Shown one piece after another: positions 1-10,100 of a stretch of 35,785 nt of DNA (positions within the stretch are counted from its first letter, which is position 1; every line of letters begins with the position of its first letter). The stretch covers positions 1 to 35,785 of the forward strand of contig JAJRXM010000100.1 of the NCBI GenBank assembly GCA_024276275.1, given 5' to 3'. The DNA comes from Candidatus Zixiibacteriota bacterium. GTDB lineage: Bacteria > Zixibacteria > MSB-5A5 > GN15 > FEB-12. Below the pieces are notes generated by a model. It was not told where the DNA came from and searched no databases. It saw nothing but the letters and a program-made list of their open reading frames with translations. Position numbers and translations under genes: made by a program.

Positions 1-110
1 CAATGAATGGAGATATCTTTAAGGTAAATTTAGAAAATGGAGAACTAACTCAATTAACTTTTGAAGGTATTGGAGCAAGAAAGATAGTTTGGTATAAAAA
101 ACAACAATAA
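1..110 (+). CDS. C-terminal end of a PD40/TolB-type beta-propeller protein (partial)
   Basis: The frame is open from the left edge and ends with TAA at 108-110; about 35 residues are visible. They include DIFKVNLENGELTQLTFEG, which matches the PD40/WD40-like repeat of TolB-type propellers (a strand followed by 'G.. .QLT'). In FCB bacteria such repeats often form the C-terminal half of membrane Ser/Thr kinases. A kinase N-terminus of that type starts at 35359, next to the second copy of the downstream cassette, so this may be the tail of a paralogous kinase. The kinase link is inference; the propeller repeat is visible. Confidence 0.55.
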   Translation, partial: MNGDIFKVNLENGELTQLTFEGIGARKIVWYKKQQ

Positions 111-196
111 CAGATATATTGTTGTTAAGATGTATGTCTTGATAGTGGTGATTAAATAAAATAGAGGTATTTGAAAGTTCTAGAAGGAAAATAAAG

Positions 197-937
197 ATGT
201 ATCAAAAAACAAAGTTATTTACTGCGATCATGCTCATAGTAGTTTTATTTGGCTGTATGCCTCCCACTCAAGGAAATTTAGAAGCAGGGTTTACAATTTG
301 GGGGTATGTCGGAAATACAGCTACCGAACCGGCATCAAATGTTATGGTTCTTCTTGTTGACGGAAACAGTGATAAACCGATAGCAAGTAAGAACAGTAAT
401 TTTCTAGGGAAATACAAATTTTCAGGACTTCGTCCGGGATATTATAAAATCAGAATATCTGATAAAGAAATTGAAGCGGTTATCACTACTGAAAACCAAA
501 GAGTCGATATTGATTTAAGCTCCGAAACAGGTACAATGAATTATGCCTCAGCAGCTATTAAAGATATTGTTGGAAATGGAAAACCGGGAGGCGATCCAGA
601 GTTGGTAAAAAGATTTTCAGGGCAGTGGTACAGTTATTCCGGTGCTTTGAGTGGCGGAGGATCTGAAAATCAAATGGGGTTATGTTCTAATGGTAATTAT
701 TATGAGAGTTACGAAGCAGGTTATTATGGAAGCGACGCATCCTCGGCTTGGGGGAGTGCATCTGAAAGCGGCAACAGCGGTTCATGGTCAATTGAAGGAA
801 ATGTTCAGCGGGGTACTATTACTATTAAATATAGAAACGGTTCTACATCTTCAATTCAATATCAGCAATCAAATGATGACCCTCAATGCTACTATTTTGA
901 TAACAGGCTTCACTGCTATAATGGTGTTTGTAAATAA
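197..937 (+). CDS. Lipoprotein with carboxypeptidase-regulatory-like domain (cassette copy 1)
   Basis: 246 aa. The N-terminus is a lipoprotein signal with a VLFGC lipobox (Cys20), so the product should be anchored in a membrane. Residues about 30-115 look like a carboxypeptidase-regulatory/transthyretin-like beta sandwich (GYVGNTATEPASNVMVLLVD ... GKYKFSGLRPGYYKI). Residues about 135-240 form a Gly/Ser/Tyr-rich domain (FSGQWYSYSG ... WSIEGNVQRGTITIKYRNG) seen in many surface proteins of unknown function; its Cys residues could pair. It is followed 56 nt later by the S74 fibre gene, and the pair is duplicated at 32473-35154 with identical gene length. A role as surface partner of the fibre protein is inferred from this pairing. 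The closing TAA and the full-length frame indicate an intact gene. Confidence 0.75.
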   Translation: MYQKTKLFTAIMLIVVLFGCMPPTQGNLEAGFTIWGYVGNTATEPASNVMVLLVDGNSDKPIASKNSNFLGKYKFSGLRPGYYKIRISDKEIEAVITTENQRVDIDLSSETGTMNYASAAIKDIVGNGKPGGDPELVKRFSGQWYSYSGALSGGGSENQMGLCSNGNYYESYEAGYYGSDASSAWGSASESGNSGSWSIEGNVQRGTITIKYRNGSTSSIQYQQSNDDPQCYYFDNRLHCYNGVCK

Positions 938-993
938 ATTGGAAATGATAACAGAAAATATGAAAAAAATACTATCAAAAAAAGAAGGTTCTT

Positions 994-2763
994 ATGAGAA
1001 AATCAATTCTAGCTGTTGTAATTACAACTGTTTTGACACTATGAATTTTTGCTGCCGTGCCAAGTCATATCAGCTATCAGGGGAAAGTAGATGATGCATC
1101 AGGACAGCCGATGGCATCGGGTAATTATCAAATGACATTTTCACTTTTTCGGACGGCAGTCGGGGGTACTACCGTTTGGTCAAGTGGTAGCCAGACCGTT
1201 GCTGTCATTGAAGGTTTATTCAGTTATGAGTTGGGTGTGATTGTTCCATTTCCAAATAATTTAACATCTGACTCTGCTCTTTGGCTGGAAGTAAGTTTTG
1301 ATAGTGAAATTATTACTCCGAGAACACAGTTCAGCTCGGTAGGATTTGCCCTAAAAGCACAGATAGCAGATACGGCTCTGTATGTTGTTAATAATAGCGG
1401 ATGGATTGACAACGGAACAACAATCTCACCGCTAAATTATTCAGATTCTGTAATAATAGGTGCCAATGTTCATAGAGCTTTACTTTCGGTAAGTAATTTA
1501 AATTCTACTGAAAATGATACTTCTTTGGCAGTTGGCACCCATTGGGGCGTAGCGGGGAAATTTGATGTAGTAGTCGGAGACGGTGATGCTCTCCACGCTT
1601 ATGTTGCATCCGGAAGTGGTGATGCTATTAATGCTCATTCTCATGGCTCGGGTAATGCCTTAAGAGTAGAACAATTTGGCAGTGGAGATGCTGTTAATAT
1701 AGAAAAATCAGGTACCGGGGATGCTATTTCTATTCAAGCTTATAGTGGAACCTCATTAAATATTCTTGATGCCGGAGGTAGTGACCCCTCGATAAAAATC
1801 CAAAGAGTTTCGGGACACACAATCAATTTGGGGTTACCCGATACAGGTTTATATATTAATACTACTGGCTATGGTGGGTATGCCGCGATACTTGATGGAA
1901 ATGTTAAAATTATCGGAAATACAGATTTCTTTGGACCTATCACTTCAGAAGAAATATGGAGTAATGGATTCGGTTCTGGACATGGTGTACATGCTGGTCA
2001 TGACGGCAGTGGAACCGGTAAATGTTTTCATGCTGAACGAGCTGGCGGAGTTTCAGCTTTCATAGGAGGTGCTGATACAGGCTTGTATATAAACCAACCA
2101 ACAGGATTAGCTGGATATTTTGATGGGGTTGTAGAAGTTAACGGTAATTTAGGTGTGGGTGTTTCTCAACCTGATGCTCAACTGCAGGTGAAAGGTGGAA
2201 ACTGGAATCCAGGGACAACAGAGGGTGATTTTAAAGTAGGAAACTCCACTCACAGATTTAAAATTGGAGTAGCTATGTTAGGTGGCGGTGCCGGTGATGT
2301 TCGCATGCGAGCAGATGGCGGTACCAGTCGCCTTATATTGGGTAGTGCTTTAAACGATGTCTTAGCTGTTAACGATACAAGAGTAGGTATAGGTACTTTG
2401 ACCCCCAATTATACATTGGATGTCAGAGGAGATATCGGAAATAATACAACTTTGTACCACTCTGATAAACGATGGAAAAAAAATATACATGCACTTGAGA
2501 ACTCACTTGATAAAATACAGCAGTTAGAAGGAGTCTCTTTTGACTGGCGAACAAAAGAGTTTGCCGATATGAATTTCCCCACAGGAACTAAAATTGGTCT
2601 GATTGCTCAGGATGTTGAAAAAATTCTACCGAATATAGTTCATACTGATGAGAACGGTTATAAATCAGTTGAATATGCAAATATTGTTGCGGTGTTGGTA
2701 GAAGCAGTAAAAGAACAACAAAAAGAGATTGAGGAATTAAAAAGACTTATAAAAGAAAAATAA
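994..2763 (+). pseudogene. Peptidase-S74 fibre-like surface protein, copy 1, with in-frame TGA in the signal peptide
   Basis: An ATG at 994, preceded by GAAGG, starts MRKSILAVVITTVLTL. TGA at 1042-1044 then interrupts the frame, which continues as IFAAVPSHISYQGK to TAA at 2761-2763. The intact paralogue at 33280 has an uninterrupted signal peptide at the same place, so the natural start is 994 and the TGA is a lesion or a recoded codon. Restarting at the GTG at 1057 would give a protein without export signal. Domains: an N-terminal 'ISYQGKVDDASG' surface domain (~110 aa), a Gly-rich beta-repeat region with GSGDAI-like repeats, then the peptidase_S74 intramolecular chaperone with SDKRWKK (Ser and Lys five residues apart) and a coiled C-terminus. 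S74 domains trimerise fibres and cleave themselves off. Confidence 0.75.
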
Positions 2764-2829
2764 AATAGATTTACTGTAACGAGTAGAGATTCCTGATATT
2801 GATAATAGTATTATATTAAATAATCCTTT

Positions 2830-2863
2830 TTGGGTGATACGCTCACACAACCGGGTTTATTTT
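2830..2863 (+). terminator. Hairpin with T-rich tail after the copy 1 cassette
   Basis: TTGGGTGA (2830-2837) pairs with TCACACAA (2843-2850) with one mismatch around a TACGC loop, and is followed by GGGTTTATTTT. A hairpin lies at the equivalent place after the copy 2 cassette (35209-35240) although the bases differ, which supports a conserved terminator function. Confidence 0.5.
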
Positions 2864-2874
2864 GACATACAAGC

Positions 2875-2893
2875 TTGTGCCATATTTGTGCCA
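2875..2893 (+). repeat. Two TTGTGCCA direct repeats at 11-bp pitch
   Basis: TTGTGCCA occurs at 2875-2882 and again at 2886-2893, about one helical turn apart. Short direct repeats at this pitch near a tRNA-end remnant resemble arm-type sites of tyrosine recombinases. That is an inference only: no integrase gene is in the window. Confidence 0.35.
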
Positions 2894-3019
2894 CATTGGG
2901 GTCAAAATAGACCAATTTACCTAAAACCAAGTACAACTAAATAAAAGATGTAACTTATTGAATTTCATTGCGATACGCTGTAATTAGAAGTCTCACAAGA
3001 GGTTGTAAAAACCGTGTTT

Positions 3020-3039
3020 TTCGATTCCCCCCACCTCCA
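3020..3039 (+). other. tRNA/tmRNA 3'-end-like remnant, possible attachment site
   Basis: The string parses exactly as the 3' end of a tRNA-like molecule: T-loop TTCGATT, a five-base T-stem strand CCCCC, a seven-base acceptor strand CACCTCC and a discriminator A. The upstream T-stem strand and the rest of a tRNA are absent (GTGTT where GGGGG would be needed). Integrating elements that use tRNA or tmRNA 3' ends leave exactly such partial copies. No second copy is present in the window. Confidence 0.4.
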
Positions 3040-3499
3040 TTATAATTCATATATCCATTAACTTATTACTTGACAACAGTTTAAGGGGGTATGTTTCCTG
3101 CAGAAAAGACTTGTACCACACTATCTCAGGAAATCGCAAGGATATATTAAAAAAAATGTCGAAATAAAAACTATTAAAGACGAATCAATTTTATATCAAA
3201 AGATTATATTAGTATGTCTTGAACAGATAGATTATGAAGAATGTTTTAATCTTTTTTAGCAGAGATTCATATCAAAACCTAAAATGATTTAGAAGAAATC
3301 ACCTAAGAAAAATGGGTGCAATAGAGCATAAACCCTTGCAAATAAGGTAATTTTAGAGTACGTCTGTTTTTTGTATTTAGCTATGGTTCAACATATTATA
3401 TGGGTAATCGCAGAGGGATTTTTACATGTTACACTCTTTTAACATCGAATAAGTGTCTACCCAATTAAGTTATATTAATTTATAACTAATAAATAAAGG

Positions 3500-3548
3500 T
3501 TGACAAATAATTTTAATGTGCTATATAGGCTAGCAAGTACTAGCTAGT
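3500..3548 (+). promoter_or_regulatory. Promoter with TetR-type operator for the efflux operon
   Basis: TTGACA (3500-3505), a 16-nt spacer and TATATA (3522-3527) form a good sigma-70-like promoter. It is followed at once by GGCTAGCAAGTACTAGCTAG, which contains the perfect palindrome ACTAGCTAGT (3539-3548) and the dyad GCTAG-N6-CTAGC. The dyad covers the expected transcription start, where a self-repressing TetR protein would bind. The adjacent TetR gene at 3562 is the natural candidate. Confidence 0.65.
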
Positions 3549-3561
3549 TAAAGGAGAAGAA

Positions 3562-4173
3562 GTGAAGAAAAACGAACAAAAAGTCAATAGTCGACAAGAA
3601 GAAATTTTAAAAGAAACCATGTATCTTATTCTCAATGGTGGTCTGCAAGCGGTCACGATGAAAAAAGTTGCGGATAGAGTGGGTATTAAGGAGCCTTCGG
3701 CTTATAGATATTTTCCGGATAAAACAAAACTTCTTATTGGAATAATAAATATTATCAAAAAAACGTTACTAGCTCCTCTATATAAAATAAAATGTTCTGA
3801 AGAGACCCCAGCAGTACGACTCAAAAAAATAGTTACTCACCATATCAAAACAGTTCTCAAGCTAAATGGTCTGCCTGTGGTTTTTATGGCGGAAATTGCT
3901 TCAAGTAAAAAGCATGATCTTATTAAACATATTAAACTTATTTTTGAAGAGTATCAGCAGATACTTGATGAAACTATTACAGAATTGAACCCAAATTTAT
4001 CAACATCATCTGTTCAAGAGTACTCGATGGTTTTTATCGGAATGTCAGCATCATTGGCTATACAAAAAAGACTGGGTATAAAAAGTGACGTCGAAAAAGA
4101 TATATTTAAATTATTATTGCCGATTACGATTCAAAGCATATGCGATAAAAATAATAAAAATGAAATAATATAA
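3562..4173 (+). CDS. TetR/AcrR-family transcriptional repressor
   Basis: 203 aa. It starts with GTG, preceded by AAGGAG five bases upstream. Residues about 12-60 form the typical TetR helix-turn-helix: ILKETMYLILNGGLQAVTMK, then VADRVGIKEPSAYRYFPDK. The remaining helices would form the ligand pocket. It is the first gene of a co-directional run with a cytochrome c', a TolC channel, an adaptor and an RND pump, and its promoter carries a palindrome, so autorepression and control of the pump are likely. The inducer cannot be read from the sequence. Confidence 0.85.
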   Translation: MKKNEQKVNSRQEEILKETMYLILNGGLQAVTMKKVADRVGIKEPSAYRYFPDKTKLLIGIINIIKKTLLAPLYKIKCSEETPAVRLKKIVTHHIKTVLKLNGLPVVFMAEIASSKKHDLIKHIKLIFEEYQQILDETITELNPNLSTSSVQEYSMVFIGMSASLAIQKRLGIKSDVEKDIFKLLLPITIQSICDKNNKNEII

Positions 4174-4192
4174 TTAAATTTTAGGAGATAAG

Positions 4193-4690
4193 ATGTTTTT
4201 AAAAAAAGTAATCATTGCTACTGTCATTATTCTATCGTTCAGTACAATTTCGATAGCTCAAACAATGCAAACTCATGATTCTACAAGTGCAAAATCGCAG
4301 CAGTTACAACTACCAGAAAATGTGCATGCTGTTTTAATTCACGAAATGACTACTATTACACATTTGATGGGGAATCTACTTGAATTTATTGTTCGGGGAG
4401 ATGCTATAAATTCATCACGTGCAGCTTTAGAAATAAGCAATACTAATTTGAAGCAGGAATTTAACTTACAAGAACTTAAGAAGATTATGAAAATACTTCC
4501 AAAAGGTTTTATTAAGATGGATCAAAAATTTCATATGACTGCTAATGCAGTTGCAAATGCTGTGGATACAAATGATTTTAAAACAGCAATAAATCTTTAT
4601 TCAGAAATGACTCAAAGTTGTGTTAGTTGTCATATGACATATGCAAATAACAGGTTTAAAAACCTTAAAATAAAAAGAAAAAGTAAGTAG
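4193..4690 (+). CDS. Periplasmic cytochrome c'-like protein with one C-terminal CXXCH
   Basis: 165 aa, with AGGAG upstream of the ATG. A signal peptide (MFLKKVIIATVIILSFSTISIAQ) is followed by a mostly helical protein. The only haem motif, CVSCH (Cys143-His147), sits near the C-terminus, as in four-helix-bundle cytochromes c'/c-556. It lies 19 nt after the TetR gene and 24 nt before the TolC gene, so it appears co-transcribed with an efflux pump, which is unusual. It may sense or detoxify a redox-active or NO-like compound, but its link to the pump is positional only. Confidence 0.7.
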   Translation: MFLKKVIIATVIILSFSTISIAQTMQTHDSTSAKSQQLQLPENVHAVLIHEMTTITHLMGNLLEFIVRGDAINSSRAALEISNTNLKQEFNLQELKKIMKILPKGFIKMDQKFHMTANAVANAVDTNDFKTAINLYSEMTQSCVSCHMTYANNRFKNLKIKRKSK

Positions 4691-4714
4691 TTGATTAAGG
4701 CGGATAGGTGAAAA

Positions 4715-6043
4715 ATGAAACTTAAAAGAATTATTATACTTATTTTGTTTATATGTGTAGCTGAGCAATCATATAGTCAGACTTCGTTGACTTTAGAGGA
4801 AGCACTTGATTTATCATTATCAGTGAATCCATCATTGCTGGCTGCACAAGCAAAAACAAAAGCAGCCAAAGCTTCAGTTAGTCAAGCGACAGGTTATTTT
4901 CTACCACAACTTAGTTTGAATGCAGGATATACAAAATATCAAGAACCTAGTACGATAACTCCCATTCACGAAATCGGAGTTTTCCCAGCACTTGATAATG
5001 ATATATATAATGCAAATTTCAATCTTACCTTACCTATTTTTGATGGTGGACGTCGCACGTCTAATCGCAATATAGCTAAAGCATCTGAGAAGGAAAATAA
5101 GGCTTATAAACGACTTGCTGAACAATCGTTGATGAAGCAGATTGCAGAACTCTTCCTTTTTGCTCGACAAGTCGATGACCAGTCCGATTTAATATATAAA
5201 CGACTTGATCTTCTCAATCTCCGTTATCAAGATCTTCTTGCCTTAGAAAGCGAAGGAAGAGTTCCTCCGGGAGATGTTGCATTAGTAGCATCGACCTTAG
5301 CGTCGGCACAAGCAGATTCGATAGCAGTATATATCTCAAAAAATCAGATAGATCTAAGATTAGGTTTATTAGTTGGGAAATTTAAACCTATAACGCCAAT
5401 ACTGCCATCGGTCAATGATTCATCTACTGATAGAGTTGATACGCATTATGATTCTGATATTATTGATACGAATATAATCGGACCAATACTGGAAGCCGCT
5501 ATAGCTCGTAATCAAAAATCATTAGCTGTTTCATCTATTGCCAAGAAAAGTTTTTGGCCTGAAGCTTCGTTGTTTGGTTCTTACGTGTATCGTTCAGGTG
5601 CAGAATGGGATCCAATTGGTGAATGGGCTGCGGGAATAAAACTATCGATTCCAATTTTTCAGGGAGGCACGAGAATAAATAAAATTCGTGAGACAAAATC
5701 TCTCGCATTTGCATCAAGTCAAGCTGTTCTTAGTGCTGAATTAGAACAAAAGACTAATTTACAAATAGCATTAGAAGATTATCGTTCAAATCAAACTCGC
5801 TTTAATTTGCTTACTCAAGCTGAAAATGAAAAAATAAAGTCAGTGGCAGCACAGGAAGAACTATATAAAGCCGGTCGTATTCCACTACGGGATTTACATA
5901 TTCAGGAACTTGAGCTTTTACAACTGCAGGTTGATAAAAATAAATTATTGTTCTCAGCAAGATCAGCACTTTTGCGATATGTCTTTATTACAGGAACATT
6001 ATCAAAAGAAAAGGCAATAAAGATTACCGGAGGTTTACAATGA
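4715..6043 (+). CDS. TolC-family outer membrane efflux channel
   Basis: 442 aa with signal peptide MKLKRIIILILFICVAEQSYSQ. Two outer-membrane-efflux repeats are visible: LTLEEALDLSLSVNPSLLAA at the start with LPIFDGGRRTSNRN, and the second-half equivalent LSIPIFQGGTRINKIRE. Long amphipathic helices surround these motifs. The TGA stop overlaps the ATG of the adaptor gene (ATGA at 6040-6043), showing translational coupling and also showing that TGA works as a stop in this genome. It forms the exit duct of the tripartite pump. Confidence 0.9.
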   Translation: MKLKRIIILILFICVAEQSYSQTSLTLEEALDLSLSVNPSLLAAQAKTKAAKASVSQATGYFLPQLSLNAGYTKYQEPSTITPIHEIGVFPALDNDIYNANFNLTLPIFDGGRRTSNRNIAKASEKENKAYKRLAEQSLMKQIAELFLFARQVDDQSDLIYKRLDLLNLRYQDLLALESEGRVPPGDVALVASTLASAQADSIAVYISKNQIDLRLGLLVGKFKPITPILPSVNDSSTDRVDTHYDSDIIDTNIIGPILEAAIARNQKSLAVSSIAKKSFWPEASLFGSYVYRSGAEWDPIGEWAAGIKLSIPIFQGGTRINKIRETKSLAFASSQAVLSAELEQKTNLQIALEDYRSNQTRFNLLTQAENEKIKSVAAQEELYKAGRIPLRDLHIQELELLQLQVDKNKLLFSARSALLRYVFITGTLSKEKAIKITGGLQ

Positions 6044-7104
6044 GATTGAAGCAGAAATCACTCAATAGATTAAAATCAATTATAGGTTTATTAGTTATGG
6101 TTCTCTTGCTACAGATTACGTCAGGATGTTCAAGTGATGATGAAACAAATGAAGTAATCCAACCTATTGCTGTTCGTGTCAGTAGTCCGCAGTTTCTTGA
6201 TATGTCAGAGCATTTGACATATATCGGTTCTGTGCATGCAACAAAAGAAATTCCTGTTATATCACAAGTGCAGGGAACGGTTGTATCTGCACCTATTGAG
6301 GAAGGTACGACATTTAATAAAAGTGATGTACTTATTAAATTATCAGTACCTGATTTAGACGCGAATGTGAAAAAACTTGAAGCAGAATATGCATATTGGG
6401 AACAACATCTCAATAAAAATAAGAATCTATTGGCCAAAAATGCTATCTCACAAGAACAGTTTGACATTTCAAAAAAAGCATTTGAAACATCGCAAGCATC
6501 ACTGGCGGAAGTAAAATCTCGCCTTAGAAAAGCAAAAGAAACAGCTTTGTTTGATGGAACTGTTCTTAAGCATTATGTTGAACTTGGTCAACATGTTATG
6601 CCGGGTCAATCTTTACTGTTGATTGGCAATAATAAACTTGAGTTGCATGTTGAAGTTATCCAAGAAGATATTAACAAAGGAATTAAAGTAGGTACTGTTA
6701 TTAATATAATTACGCATACAGGTAATAAAATTGCTTCAAAAATCTCAAGTATCGCATCAGCTCCAACAGGAATAGGTAGAACGTTTACTGTTAAAATTCA
6801 AATCCCATCACAATCTTTTAATGAAATTCGTTTAGGAGAAGCACTTACAGTTAATCTTATTTTAAATCAACAAAATCAGGTATTGTCTGTCCCGGAATCA
6901 GCAGTATTTAATAAAGAAAATAAGCAGTTTATTTTTCTTATTAAAGATAATAAAGCGATTCGTACACCTGTTTCACTTGGGATAAAACAAGCAGGGTGGG
7001 TAGCAATAGAATTTAATTGGAATGGTACTGATCCGGTAGCGGTTTCAAATATTGCAAATCTATCTGACAGTACAATAGTGTATCCTGTAAAAGATGAGAG
7101 CTAA
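6040..7104 (+). CDS. RND efflux periplasmic adaptor (membrane fusion protein)
   Basis: 354 aa. A lipoprotein signal ends at ITSGC (Cys30), so it should be lipid-anchored like AcrA/MexA. The lipoyl-type half motif PVISQVQGTVVSAPIEEGTT (about residues 70-90) precedes a helical hairpin and the matching half FDGTVLKHYVELGQHVMPG (about 180-198), then beta-barrel and membrane-proximal domains. It bridges the pump (7110) and the channel (4715). Its ATG overlaps the TolC stop, with GGAGG upstream. Confidence 0.9.
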   Translation: MRLKQKSLNRLKSIIGLLVMVLLLQITSGCSSDDETNEVIQPIAVRVSSPQFLDMSEHLTYIGSVHATKEIPVISQVQGTVVSAPIEEGTTFNKSDVLIKLSVPDLDANVKKLEAEYAYWEQHLNKNKNLLAKNAISQEQFDISKKAFETSQASLAEVKSRLRKAKETALFDGTVLKHYVELGQHVMPGQSLLLIGNNKLELHVEVIQEDINKGIKVGTVINIITHTGNKIASKISSIASAPTGIGRTFTVKIQIPSQSFNEIRLGEALTVNLILNQQNQVLSVPESAVFNKENKQFIFLIKDNKAIRTPVSLGIKQAGWVAIEFNWNGTDPVAVSNIANLSDSTIVYPVKDES

Positions 7105-7109
7105 ATATT

Positions 7110-10100
7110 ATGACTATATCTGAATTTGGACTTAAAAACAAATATACAATATATGCTATTTCTATAGCAGCTATATTTTTTGGAGTGATATCATATTTTT
7201 CAATTCCAATACAATTATTTCCTGATACTGCTCCTCCTTTGGTAAATGTATTAACAGCATTTCCGGGGGCATCAGCTGAAGATGCCGCCGATTTGGTTTC
7301 TGACCCGATTGAAAAAGAATGTTCAACTCTTGAGGGTGTTTATAATGTCTCATCAACTTCTCAGGACGGAATGTCTGTCGTAACTGTTGAGTTCCGATAT
7401 AATATAGATGTTGACATGGCGGCATTGGACGTTCAAAATGCACTGTCTAGAATCCAAGATAAGCTTCCTCAGAACATATTAGAACCTCAGGTTTTAAAAT
7501 TTTCTACATCAGACCGTCCTGTTCTGACAATGGGATTACAAAGTAACGATCTTGTTGATGTCAGAAGTATAGCTGAAGAAGTTATAGCACCCGAATTGCA
7601 ACGTGTGGTGGGTGTTGCGGCAGTTGATGTGTTTGGCGGCAATAAACCTGAAATATCTATATTAGTAGATAGAAACCGTTTAGATATTTATAATATTCCG
7701 ATTTCAGCTGTTGCTGAAGCTATCAAACAGTATAACGTCAGTATACCTGCCGGTAAAATTGATTCTAAAGTACAACAATTTACTTTTCGATTATATGCGG
7801 AAAGTAAAACTGTAAAAGAGATAGCACAGATTCCTATAAGACTTAAAGACGGCAATCGTATTCTTCTCGAAGATATTGCTGAGATAAAATATGGCGGTAG
7901 TGAAGATCTCTCCCGTTTTCATGTGAACGGCAAAAAAGCAATAGCTATTCAGATATTCAGACAGGATGATGCCAATACAGTTGAAGTTGTTTTACGAGCA
8001 AGAGAAAAATTTGAAGAGTTATCAAAACGTTATCCGGGTATCCAGTTTAATGAAGCTGAAGAATCGGCTACTTTTACTCAATTAGTTGTTGATAATATGA
8101 TAGGTTCTGTTGGTCAAGCCCTACTATTGGCTGCGATAATAATATTTCTATTTCTAGGTAGTTTTAAGCAGGGGGTTGTTGTTATTATTTCAATGCCTAT
8201 GTCGTTTCTTTTGACTTTTGCTGGAATGAAAATTCTTGGCTTAGAATTAAATTTAGTAACTTTAACAGCAATTATTCTGGCTGTAGGGATGGTGGTCGAT
8301 GCATCGGTTGTAGTCTTGGAAAATATTACACGTCGATTTAATGAAGAAAATTTATCACCTGATGAGGCGGCAAGTGTTGGTTCATCTGAAATTCAATTTG
8401 CTATTATTGCCGGGAATGCTACAACTCTGGCTGTATTGATACCCCTATTATTTTTGTATGGATTCATCGGAAAAACTTTCGGACCTTTAGCAGGAACACT
8501 TATTCTAGCCTTTCTTTCTTCACTTGTCGTAGCCTTAGTCATCGTACCAATTTTAACAACAATGACATCAGGTAAAGATGGTAAGCTAGAAGCCTTTTCT
8601 GAAAAGATATCTGCTCCTTGGAATAATCTGATGAATATAATTAAAAAAGGGTATCTGTTTTTATTAGAAAAGTCATTAACTAATCGATGGATAGTTTTTG
8701 TTTCGGCTATATTACTTCTTGTTGTCGGATTAATGTTCATTCAAAAACAGGGAAGTGAACTGTTACCGATTATGGATAGCGGTAATGGATTTGTTACTGT
8801 CGAAACAACCTCGGGTTCATCCCTTGATCAAACAGAGTCCGTGCTTAATGAAATTGAACGGATTATTCTTGAAGACCCGGAAGTTGTACAGCTGTCTACT
8901 CAAATAGGATTTGAACCGGGGATGCACTCTTTGGGTGGCGGGGGTGTACAGGGTCCTACGAAGGGATATATTTCGTTTACGTTGACACCACGTAATGAGA
9001 GAGATAGGACTATTTGGGAAATTCAGGATAAATTTCGTGAAAAATTTAGTAAAGTCCCAGGTATCGAAAATCTTGTAGTACGTGAATCAGGATCTACTGC
9101 GAAAGCTACAACAGCATCTTCCATTGTAGTCAGTATTCGTGGGGAAGACCCGTTAGTACTTGATAAACTTGGTGATGAGGTTCTTGAAGCAATAAAACCT
9201 ATTGAGTCAGTTACTAATCCGTACCGAAGTTGGCGAAGAGATCAAAAAAATATTCTGTTGTCTGTTAACCGTGACCGTGCTCTTGAGATTGGTTTCACTC
9301 CAGCATTTGTGGCAAGAGAACTAGCATATTCACTTGATGGTATTAACGCCGGTATGCTACGAAACCCGCTTGGGGATGATACACCTATTAAAGTTCGTTA
9401 TGATAAAAAATTCCGTTTAACTGAAAGTGATATATTTGAAGTACGAGCAGTTTCACAAGTAGATGGTCAATCAGTACCGCTTGGAGCGATTGTTAAAAAA
9501 GAAGAAAAATTGGTTCAAGGTTTGGTGACTAGAGAAAATCTACAACCTACTGTAGATATCTTAGCGCTTCATCAGGGTCGTGCTTTAAACTTTGTAGTTG
9601 CTGATGTTGTGGAATCAATAGAAAAATTGGTAGTTCCAAAAGGGTATTCGGTAGAATTACTTGGCGAGGATAAAGATTTAAAAGAGTCAAGAAACGAATT
9701 GATATTCGCATTAATCATTGCTTTTGTTGCTGTATATCTGTTACTTGTCGCACAGTTTAAATCATTTATACATCCAATTACAGTTTTGATGAGTATTCCT
9801 CTTTCTCTTTTTGGAGTTGGAACAGCTCTTTGGCTTGGTGATAAATCTATTTCAATGCCTGTTATGTTGGGATTCATCTTATTGATAGGTATTCTTGTTA
9901 ATAATTCAATTATACTTATAGATGTTATTCGTAAACAACGTGCCAATGGCATACAAAAACGTAAAGCTATTATTGAGTCAGTAAATTTAAGATTCCGTCC
10001 GATTATGATGACATCGCTTTCAACTATAGTTGGGATGATACCGCTCGCTATGGAATGGGCCCTTGGTGCTGAAAGATTTTCTCCTTTGGCTATTGCTGTT

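Larger units (their letters stand above)
197..2763 (+). repeat. Diverged direct copy 1 of the lipoprotein + S74 cassette
   Basis: The two genes here correspond gene for gene to 32473-35154 in the same orientation about 32 kb away. The lipoprotein frames have exactly the same length (741 nt including stop). Most differences in the stretches I compared by eye are at third codon positions. The S74 genes share both ends but differ in the central repeat region. The similarity continues into the 3' flank (AAAATAGA..TT then a hairpin). Confidence 0.85.
2864..3499. other. Gene-free spacer between cassette copy 1 and the efflux operon
   Basis: About 640 bp without a convincing gene. It contains two TTGTGCCA repeats, a tRNA/tmRNA 3'-end-like string (3020-3039), and a start-less open frame from about 3075 to 3257 (reads KRLVPHYLRKSQGYIKKN ... 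ending YEECFNLF, then TAG) that looks like a decayed gene fragment I do not recognise. I see no other structure. Confidence 0.5.

Noticed and set aside
651-1094. 147-codon frame overlapping the copy 1 lipoprotein and S74 start
   Set aside because: It is out of frame with two conserved genes and has no ribosome binding site or recognisable protein pattern.
1057-2763. Prophage tail genes because of the S74 chaperone
   Set aside because: No capsid, portal, terminase, lysis or integrase genes are present. S74 domains and the 'ISYQGK' N-terminal domain are common in surface proteins of FCB bacteria, and both copies encode export signals.
3075-3257. Small gene in the spacer before the efflux operon
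   Set aside because: The open frame has no in-frame start codon or ribosome binding site and no recognisable family; treated as a possible decayed fragment.
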